64,000 nt of DNA from Methanospirillum lacunae (GTDB lineage: Archaea > Halobacteriota > Methanomicrobia > Methanomicrobiales > Methanospirillaceae). The position numbers were made by a program, and so were the translations under genes. Positions 57,561-64,000 of the stretch are shown here, piece by piece. The notes beneath the pieces were generated by a model, which worked only from the letters and a program-made list of their open reading frames with translations, made no database searches and had not been told where the DNA came from. The first letter of the stretch is position 1, and every line of letters starts with the position of its first letter. Where the stretch lies: the NCBI RefSeq assembly GCF_046195335.1, contig NZ_CP176093.1; one strand, 5' to 3'.

Positions 57561-60500
57561 TTATGATGAGTTGACAGCCATCGGTATAATACCGGTGGAT
57601 CTGAGGTCAAGGACAACATCACTACCTGCAGTGAATGGATATGATTTAACCCACTGGCCGGTAGTCTGATCCTTCACTTCTGCAACATGCTCCTGTCCGG
57701 TTACTGCATCATAGATCTTGAAAGATATCGGTGAACCATCGGGAATATTACCCTGGACTGTAAGTTTTGTCTTATCACCGAATTTTCCGGGGACATTTAC
57801 CTGGATTGGGTTGTTCTCCACTCCAATTTTCACACCACTCCCATCAGCAGTGATGAGAGAACCAGGTGCTACAGGCAAGCCATTGATCATAACAGTTCCA
57901 GACACTGTCATCGGAGTAGTTGGAACGGGAGGTTTCCCTCCGTCAGCCCGCAGTGATAGCCGGGTAAGTCCACCCTCGAAGTACGGGAATGAACTTGCCC
58001 AGTCTCCACCTGACTCAACATCCCTGACCTGTGCCTGGATTGCTTCATTGGATCCGGATGGTGTGACCCAGAAGGTAAGTGGTTGACCACCCTTCAGATC
58101 TCCCTGTGCAACGAGCCGCTGCAGTTTTTCAAATCCATATACACCGGGTGAGGTAACCGGAAGTGGGTTGCCTACATGTCCTTCGATGATATTGTCGCCT
58201 TTTACAGAGATGGTTGAACCGACAGGCAGCGGCTGGCCGTTGTAGGTAACCTCTCCGAAGAACTCATGTGGAAGGACCGGCATTGGTGGAATTCCTTCTC
58301 CACCTACACGAAGGTCAAGCCGGGTCTTTTCACCGCCACGGAATGGATATGAATCAGTCCAGTTTGCTTTTCCATAGAGGTCGTAACATTCTGCCTTAAC
58401 GAAATCTGCTGATCCAGGAGTCTTCACCCAGAAGGTTACAGGCTCACCATTCTTGATGGTTCCCTGTACCTTCAGCGGATCCGGAATACCGTAATTTCCT
58501 ACTTCAATTGTTGTTGATGGATTCCCTGCAATACCGGTCTCCACACCATTTCCACGTGCTTCGACTATGGTATTGCATGGTGCCTGGTCTCCGTCAACTG
58601 TAATGTGACCGTAGAACAGTGCTGGTTCTTTGGCTTCAGTGACAGTTACCAGATTCTGTTTACATGCCTTGGCTGATCCGAAGGCGTTGGATGCTTCCAG
58701 ACATACGGTGTACGTTCCAGGTGTCTGGAATACATGAGTTGGATTCTGTTCAGCTGCAAACTGTCCGTCTCCAAAGTCCCATTTCCATGCTGTCGGGTTA
58801 TTGGATGAGAGATCAGTGAAACAAACCGTCAGCGGAGCCTTACCGCTTACCGGAGAGGCTACGAAATCAGGTACAGGTGGCTTGCCTGCCGGATCGACAT
58901 GGATGTACTGATATCGTATTTCTGTTGACCTGTCGTCACCTCTGATAGCAGTCAGCAGGACTGTGTAATCGCCAGGTTGTGTATAGACATGGTTCGGATT
59001 CTTATCAGTTCCATTGGTTCCGTCACCAAAGTTCCAGAGCCATGCTGTCGGGTTTCCAGTAGAGAGATCAGTAAATTTGACATTCAGCGGTGCAACACCT
59101 GCTGTTGGTTCACCCATGAATGCTGCCTTGAGTGGAACCGGTTTGTCAAGCACATGGATGTACTTCTCCTGTACCTTGGTGTTCTCACCAAATTCATTCT
59201 TGGCAGTCAGAGTTACGGTGTATTCACCGACTGACTGGTACACATGAACCGGATGCTGCTCTTCAGAGGTTGAACCATCACCAAAGTTCCACACCCATTT
59301 TGTCGGGTTACCGCCGGAAAGGTCAGTAAAGCTTACAGTGAGAGGTGCAATTCCGACTGTCGGAGAACCTCTGAACTGGGCGGTTGGCGGAGTGCCTGCT
59401 TTGGTCACATTGATGTAATCAGGAATTACCTTCCGGTCTGATCCTGCAATGTTTGTGACGACAAGTTCTACAGTGTACTTTCCTGGAGCATCATAGGTGT
59501 GTGTCGGATTCTTCTCTACTGAATCTTTTCCATCACCAAATTTCCAAGCCCATGTAGTCGGGTTGTTCTTGGAAAGATCTACAAAGGAGACCTTCAACGG
59601 AGCAGAACCGTTAGTCGGAGCTCCGGTAAAGTCAGCTATCGGACATGGAGTCGACTGGTTTGCAGTGATAAGATTTGGTTTTGTTATCTGATCTGAACCT
59701 GCAGTGTTGCTTACATTCAGAGTGACTGAATAAACACCTGGATTCGTGAAGACATGGGTTGGATTCTGCTGTGTTGCAGTCTGCCCATCTCCAAAGTCCC
59801 ATCTCCATGCAGTTGGGTTATTCTTCGAAAGATCAGTGAAGTTCACCTGGAGTGGAGCATTCCCGGTGGTTGGGTTTGCATTGAAATCTGCCACCGGTTT
59901 TACAACATCAGGTAATGCATTGATGAACTGCGGCTTTTCTTTAGAGGAAGAACCAGCCTTGTTACTTGCTGTCAGGTTAACTGTGTAGGTTCCTGCAACA
60001 GTATATACATGGGTTGGATTCTGTTCCTGAGAACTGCCGCCATCTCCAAAGACCCATGACCATGCAGTTGGCTGATTGGTTGTAAGGTCATTGAAGACAA
60101 CACTGAGCGGAATTACACCGGATTGTGGATTTGCATTAAAGTCAGCAACCGGTGGTTTTACCGGTTCACGGACTGTTATATAGTTTTCCTTTGTCTTCTT
60201 CTGACTGGACACAATGTTGGATGCAGTGAGTGAAACTGTGTAGACACCTGGTTTCTCATATACATGAACCGGGTTACGTTCAGTTGAGTTAGTGCCATCT
60301 CCGAACTCCCATGCCCAGGATGTTGGAATACCAAGTGAGGTATCATTGAACTGGACTGTCAGCGGAGCTTCTCCGTCTGTTGGGACACCGACAAAGTCGG
60401 TTACCGGGATCATGTCATGGTTGGATATAACTGCGACAAATGCATCACGGTCACCATCACCATAATTCTGTTGGTAAGGCCAGACCTTGGGGAAGTTTAT

Positions 60501-62549
60501 TGAGGTGGTATATCCGGTCATATACGCATCTCCTTCACCAGTTACTGCAACCCCTCTGCCCTCATCAATATCTGACCCACCAAGATAGGTGCAGTACTCA
60601 ATCTGACTAATAGTGGGGTTGAACTTGGTGAGCATCAAATCAGATTTTCCACCAAGCTTAGACTGGTATGCCAGAATGGTTGGAAGATCCGGGGAGTCAG
60701 AGGTTCCCACAATATAGATACTGTTAGAGGAGTCTTGTGCAACTGCACTAATGGAATCCACCATTGACCCTCCAAAGTACGTACTCTGGTTAAGAGAGGA
60801 ACCATCTGGGGTCAGGGTGGCAATAAATCCATCCTGAAGTCCTTTAAGCTGTGGCTGAATCGGGTTTACTGTTGGGAAATCAGGAGACTTTGTTGAACCA
60901 ACGACTGTAAGTGAGCCATCCGGATGTGCAATAATACCTTTTCCATCATCCCAGTTACTTCCTCCAAGATAGGTGGAATATGCTGCCGGATATTTTCCTT
61001 CAGGATCAAACTTGGTAACAAATGCGTTGAATGTTCCTTTCAGGGAGGACTGATATGGCTTAATTACCTGGAAGTTTGGTGATTCAGTCTGTCCAACAAT
61101 ACATGCGTATCCATTAGGATCAATGGTTACTGCACTACCGGCTTCCATCGCACTTCCCCCGATGAAGTTGGAATAGACAATCGAGTTACCTTCAGGAACC
61201 AGTTTGGTGATAAAAGCATCACTCATTCCACCGAACGGGGATAACTGGTACCGGTTTACAACAGGATAATCCCAGGATTTAGTCTCTCCGGTAATGAAAA
61301 CATCTTTTTTATCATCTATTGCGAGACCATACGCAAAGTCATCAGATGTTCCACCAACATACGTGGAAAAAACAAGATTTTTACCACTTGGGTCAAGTTT
61401 GGCAACCCAGGCGTCATATCCACCAGATATCTTGTTTCTGAATGCATTCTTTACAGGGAAATCAGCAGAATTTGTACCACCGGCAATGTATGCATTACCT
61501 TCTTTATCAATGACAAGACCCGTTCCCTCATCTGTGCCACTGCCACCGATATAGGAGATGTATACGAGGTCGGTACCATCTGGATTGATCTTGATAATGA
61601 ATGCATCCTTATCACCACCACCATAATATGGTTGGACACTGCCGGGTGCAAGTCCTTCAGCACTCATACCAGTGGCAATAGTCTGATTTTTTAGGTACTT
61701 CAGATGATCAGACCAGGTTGTTCCAATGAAATATGCATAACCGTCGTTATCTACAGCAATGCAATTACCCTGGTCTCTGCCATCTCCACCAAAGTATAAT
61801 GAGTATCTCATCACCGGATCGATGACAAGTTCCTTTGATTTATCGTAGGACCCAAGTGTGAATGATACAGAATTATCTGATCCAATCTTGTATGAACAAT
61901 TAACCTTGACTTTTGATCCGTTGATTTCCTGATAGGCAACAGGAGCCAGATCGACAATATCACGACCAGCGGTCTTGATGATAAGATCACCAGATTGATT
62001 CAGGCTGAGCGATTCCTGACCTGAGTACTGCAGTTTTATTACGGTCGGGTCTGCCCCTGCCTGAACTACATACTCGCTCTTTAGGTTTCCACCCTTTCCT
62101 GAAAGGTTAAGGGCAATACCCGGATAGAGTTCAGTATACTGGACACCGGTAGTCAGGTTTATTCCGTTTTTCCAGGCCGATGAATTAGTGCCGTAGTAAT
62201 AGTTTGCGGTTCCGTTTATTGAATTCAGCCCAATAATCTTGGTGCTGTTATTAGCCCCGACAAGTTTTACCAGGACAGGTTGTACTGCCGTCGTGTTGTT
62301 GCCGGATGGGCTGAACTCAATTCCATCCTTGTATACAGTGATCACCTGTTCTGGTGACGACTGAGCCTGAAACGATACATTATCTTCGAATTGCCCTTCA
62401 TTCGGAATGAACAAAATGGGCATCGAGGCAATAGTAGCCTCCCCTGCCGTTCTGTTTCCTCCTTCTGCCATGCCAACTACAGGGAGGATACCTGCAACCA
62501 GAAGAATGGTCAGAACGAGGCACCAAACTGGCTTAACATTCCCCATCAT
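57561..62549 (-). CDS. Giant secreted protein: SBBP propeller, seven PKD domains and three C-terminal repeats
   Basis: A 1662-aa exported protein. A signal peptide (about 8-28) precedes an N-terminal domain (about 45-245) with FIPNEGQFEDNVSF, as found before SBBP repeats. Seven SBBP repeats (about 250-700) follow, each like YSTYLGGSNWDDGKG with a Gly-Thr end. This number fits one seven-bladed beta-propeller. Seven PKD domains (about 715-1310) carry the W-x-W-x-F-G-D-G core (WAWEFGDG, WRWDFGDG and so on). Three copies of an unnamed domain of about 105 residues end the chain; each holds a GNP motif near its middle and closes with SxPFxxG and LDLR/LSLR. No enzyme motif or anchor is visible; it probably forms an extended surface or sheath structure. 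Confidence 0.93.
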   Translation of the reverse strand: MMGNVKPVWCLVLTILLVAGILPVVGMAEGGNRTAGEATIASMPILFIPNEGQFEDNVSFQAQSSPEQVITVYKDGIEFSPSGNNTTAVQPVLVKLVGANNSTKIIGLNSINGTANYYYGTNSSAWKNGINLTTGVQYTELYPGIALNLSGKGGNLKSEYVVQAGADPTVIKLQYSGQESLSLNQSGDLIIKTAGRDIVDLAPVAYQEINGSKVKVNCSYKIGSDNSVSFTLGSYDKSKELVIDPVMRYSLYFGGDGRDQGNCIAVDNDGYAYFIGTTWSDHLKYLKNQTIATGMSAEGLAPGSVQPYYGGGDKDAFIIKINPDGTDLVYISYIGGSGTDEGTGLVIDKEGNAYIAGGTNSADFPVKNAFRNKISGGYDAWVAKLDPSGKNLVFSTYVGGTSDDFAYGLAIDDKKDVFITGETKSWDYPVVNRYQLSPFGGMSDAFITKLVPEGNSIVYSNFIGGSAMEAGSAVTIDPNGYACIVGQTESPNFQVIKPYQSSLKGTFNAFVTKFDPEGKYPAAYSTYLGGSNWDDGKGIIAHPDGSLTVVGSTKSPDFPTVNPIQPQLKGLQDGFIATLTPDGSSLNQSTYFGGSMVDSISAVAQDSSNSIYIVGTSDSPDLPTILAYQSKLGGKSDLMLTKFNPTISQIEYCTYLGGSDIDEGRGVAVTGEGDAYMTGYTTSINFPKVWPYQQNYGDGDRDAFVAVISNHDMIPVTDFVGVPTDGEAPLTVQFNDTSLGIPTSWAWEFGDGTNSTERNPVHVYEKPGVYTVSLTASNIVSSQKKTKENYITVREPVKPPVADFNANPQSGVIPLSVVFNDLTTNQPTAWSWVFGDGGSSQEQNPTHVYTVAGTYTVNLTASNKAGSSSKEKPQFINALPDVVKPVADFNANPTTGNAPLQVNFTDLSKNNPTAWRWDFGDGQTATQQNPTHVFTNPGVYSVTLNVSNTAGSDQITKPNLITANQSTPCPIADFTGAPTNGSAPLKVSFVDLSKNNPTTWAWKFGDGKDSVEKNPTHTYDAPGKYTVELVVTNIAGSDRKVIPDYINVTKAGTPPTAQFRGSPTVGIAPLTVSFTDLSGGNPTKWVWNFGDGSTSEEQHPVHVYQSVGEYTVTLTAKNEFGENTKVQEKYIHVLDKPVPLKAAFMGEPTAGVAPLNVKFTDLSTGNPTAWLWNFGDGTNGTDKNPNHVYTQPGDYTVLLTAIRGDDRSTEIRYQYIHVDPAGKPPVPDFVASPVSGKAPLTVCFTDLSSNNPTAWKWDFGDGQFAAEQNPTHVFQTPGTYTVCLEASNAFGSAKACKQNLVTVTEAKEPALFYGHITVDGDQAPCNTIVEARGNGVETGIAGNPSTTIEVGNYGIPDPLKVQGTIKNGEPVTFWVKTPGSADFVKAECYDLYGKANWTDSYPFRGGEKTRLDLRVGGEGIPPMPVLPHEFFGEVTYNGQPLPVGSTISVKGDNIIEGHVGNPLPVTSPGVYGFEKLQRLVAQGDLKGGQPLTFWVTPSGSNEAIQAQVRDVESGGDWASSFPYFEGGLTRLSLRADGGKPPVPTTPMTVSGTVMINGLPVAPGSLITADGSGVKIGVENNPIQVNVPGKFGDKTKLTVQGNIPDGSPISFKIYDAVTGQEHVAEVKDQTTGQWVKSYPFTAGSDVVLDLRSTGIIPMAVNSS

Positions 62550-62943
62550 ATGAATAACCCGCGTCAGAACATACGGTATACGCAGTTGTCTTAGTCAGAT
62601 TCATCAAAGATTTCTCTGACATTCCCGCGATACTTAACCACTGGTTTTATCCGGCACATATATATAATTGTTGGAAATTATAGACGAGTTAGCCTCAGAT
62701 TGAGATATCCCTATCCAAAATGCGTTATCAACAATAGAAAATATATTCTGGATTATAAAGTAGCGCAGATTTCACTTCTCGAACCTTCTATCCATCTTGA
62801 GAGGATAGATATTAATTTTCATTCCTGTAAGTCATTTTCAAAAAATGATATTTTTCATAATTTCACTAAGATATGTATCTGTTTAATGCCTATTAACTAA
62901 GAACTAATTCAAAATTCCTGTACCAAAGGTCGATATGTAATCC
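62550..62943. other. Divergent promoter region between the giant secreted protein and the RPA-associated gene
   Basis: About 390 AT-rich bases. A good TATA-like box, catatatataatt (about 62656-62668), lies on the side of the leftward gene. A 66-codon rightward frame (62700-62900) has no ribosome-binding site and looks accidental. No RNA gene seen. Confidence 0.4.
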
Positions 62944-63765
62944 ATGAATAATCCATCATATTCAATTTCAACATTAAATTCCTATAGCAGAGTGTTTGCA
63001 CTGGAGATCCAGCAAACTGATCTTGTAATTCGGGGAAAAGAGAACAGGTCAGTAGAACTGGTCACCCCGTCAGGAGCACATATTGCAAAAATATACTGCT
63101 GTGGAGCCCTGACGGAGATAAATAAAAGTGGAAAGAACGGATGGATAATCAGAGTTGCTGACCCGACCGGGGTATTTGTTCTGTCAATCAAGGCAAGAAC
63201 ACCGGATTTAATCACTACATTGGATTCTCTATCTCCTCCAACATTTGTATCAGTTACTGCGACAATTGAAACCGACTCAACTCCGGGAGAAGGTGGTTTC
63301 AGGTTGGTTCTTGAAACAATCCACCAGTCAGACCGGCAGGCCCGGGACCAATGGATCTTAAGGACGTCACGTATCACTCTGGACAGACTGAAACGGGTTG
63401 CTGATCTTCTTGCAGGAGGAAGCCCTAGTGATGAAGAACGAAAGTTCATAACAAGATATGGGACGAGCCTAAGACAACTCAAAGTTCTCTCTGGAATTGT
63501 TGAACGTGCTACAAGCCAGGTCAAAATCCAGGAGGAGGAGATTGAAGAAGCAGATCCCAATCCTTCAACTGAGAAGAATACCTGTGAAACCGTGCTGCAA
63601 CTCATCAAACAACATTCAGGGCCAAGAGGAATATCAATACAGGAATTGACTGGCTTTGCACAAAAGGAGAAAATTTCCGAGTCACTTTTGCTTGATACTA
63701 TCCGGGCCCTGATTACTGAGGATGAATTATACCAGCCATCTTCGGGTTTTATAAAAATTCTCTGA
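62944..63765 (+). CDS. RPA-associated protein (OB-fold, COG3390 type)
   Basis: A 273-aa protein. Residues 40-140 look like an OB-fold (AKIYCCGALTEINKSGKNGWIIRVADPTGVFVLSIKAR) used to bind single-stranded DNA. The C-terminal 70 residues resemble a winged-helix tail (CETVLQLIKQHSGPRGISIQEL). In haloarchaea the RPA-associated proteins stand beside an RPA gene and, in one operon, a phosphoesterase. Here a phosphoesterase-like gene starts just 8 bases later, which supports this reading. No RPA large-subunit gene is seen upstream. Likely role: single-stranded DNA protection in replication or repair, as inferred from the family. Confidence 0.8.
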   Translation: MNNPSYSISTLNSYSRVFALEIQQTDLVIRGKENRSVELVTPSGAHIAKIYCCGALTEINKSGKNGWIIRVADPTGVFVLSIKARTPDLITTLDSLSPPTFVSVTATIETDSTPGEGGFRLVLETIHQSDRQARDQWILRTSRITLDRLKRVADLLAGGSPSDEERKFITRYGTSLRQLKVLSGIVERATSQVKIQEEEIEEADPNPSTEKNTCETVLQLIKQHSGPRGISIQELTGFAQKEKISESLLLDTIRALITEDELYQPSSGFIKIL

Positions 63766-63773
63766 TGTAACTC

Positions 63774-64000
63774 ATGGAAATTGAGTACTATCCATCCGGT
63801 CCAGCAATTCAGATAACAGGGGATCAGCGAATATTGATAGTAGCCGATCTACATATGGGCATTGAGTCTGATCTACTACTTCACGGAGTACACCTGCAAA
63901 GCAGAGGTGCTGAACGGATTGATCGACTGAATGCTCTTGTAAAAGATATTGCTCCAGATATTATCCTGCTGCTTGGTGATGTAAAACATCGGGTACCCGG
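63774..64000 (+). CDS. Calcineurin-like phosphoesterase, partial (runs off the window)
   Basis: Only the first 75 codons lie in the window. The start ATG at 63774 follows the RPA-associated gene by 8 bases. The readable part has LIVADLHMGIESDLL and ILLLGDVKHRVP, which supply the D-x-H and GD-x-x-H-like metal motifs of COG1407-type metallophosphoesterases. In haloarchaea a similar gene (rpe) sits with rpa and its associated protein, so these two genes probably share a role in DNA repair or replication. The 3' end is not visible. No substrate can be given. Confidence 0.85.
   Translation, partial: MEIEYYPSGPAIQITGDQRILIVADLHMGIESDLLLHGVHLQSRGAERIDRLNALVKDIAPDIILLLGDVKHRVP

Noticed and set aside
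62700..62900. Rightward 66-codon frame before the RPA-associated gene
   Set aside because: AT-rich chance frame without signals; better explained as promoter DNA.

Overview
The window looks like a chromosomal segment of a methanogenic archaeon of the class Methanomicrobia, most like Methanospirillum or a close relative. The clearest sign is the cluster at 32155-37930. It holds cysteate synthase, a ComD-ComE sulfopyruvate decarboxylase fusion and a DUF39/ferredoxin protein of the methanogenesis marker 16 type, and this route to coenzyme M is known from Methanosarcinales and Methanomicrobiales. Other archaeal signs are an RPA-associated protein followed by a phosphoesterase, AT-rich TATA-like promoters, T-rich ends, many PKD/SBBP secreted proteins and multi-PAS signalling proteins. 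The genus is an inference; I ran no searches.

Layout. 1-4.4 kb: three secreted proteins, namely a type I periplasmic-binding protein, a large secreted protein gene broken by an in-frame TAA, and a small unknown. 4.7-13.1 kb: potassium uptake. A KdpC-KdpA fusion, KdpB and a KdpD lacking its kinase half run left to right and converge on a Kup-type transporter. 13.2-19.6 kb: signalling genes, all leftward: a membrane PAS protein, an HTH plus five-PAS protein and a soluble PAS chemoreceptor. 20-25.4 kb: a serine hydrolase of the beta-lactamase fold, an apparently decayed 1.2-kb stretch, a TPR protein, a TIG-like secreted protein, a 64-aa protein and an M24 peptidase. 25.9-29.9 kb: a second soluble chemoreceptor with five tandem 399-bp sensor units. 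30-31.5 kb: a secreted unknown, then a flavin-binding protein with a MarR regulator.

31.6-37.9 kb: an XRE-type regulator diverges from a tightly packed six-gene operon: ABC ATPase, GTPase, Fe-S protein, DUF39/ferredoxin protein, cysteate synthase and ComDE. The last three fit coenzyme M synthesis. The first three have no assigned role and are the best candidates for undescribed sulfur or metal handling in that pathway. A palindrome lies in the divergent promoter.

38-47.4 kb: cell-surface proteins, including a PKD protein, two paralogues sharing a compact cysteine motif, and a 1126-aa subtilase-like/beta-helix/TPR fusion. 47.5-50.7 kb: isoleucyl-tRNA synthetase. 50.8-57.4 kb: a leftward MoxR-DUF58-VWA-BatD-like-zinc protein-DUF2207 operon, probably a membrane-associated assembly or chaperone system. 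57.5-62.5 kb: a 1662-aa secreted protein with seven SBBP repeats, seven PKD domains and three copies of an unnamed C-terminal domain. 62.9-64 kb: an RPA-associated protein and the start of a phosphoesterase. I found no tRNA, rRNA, CRISPR array or intact insertion sequence.
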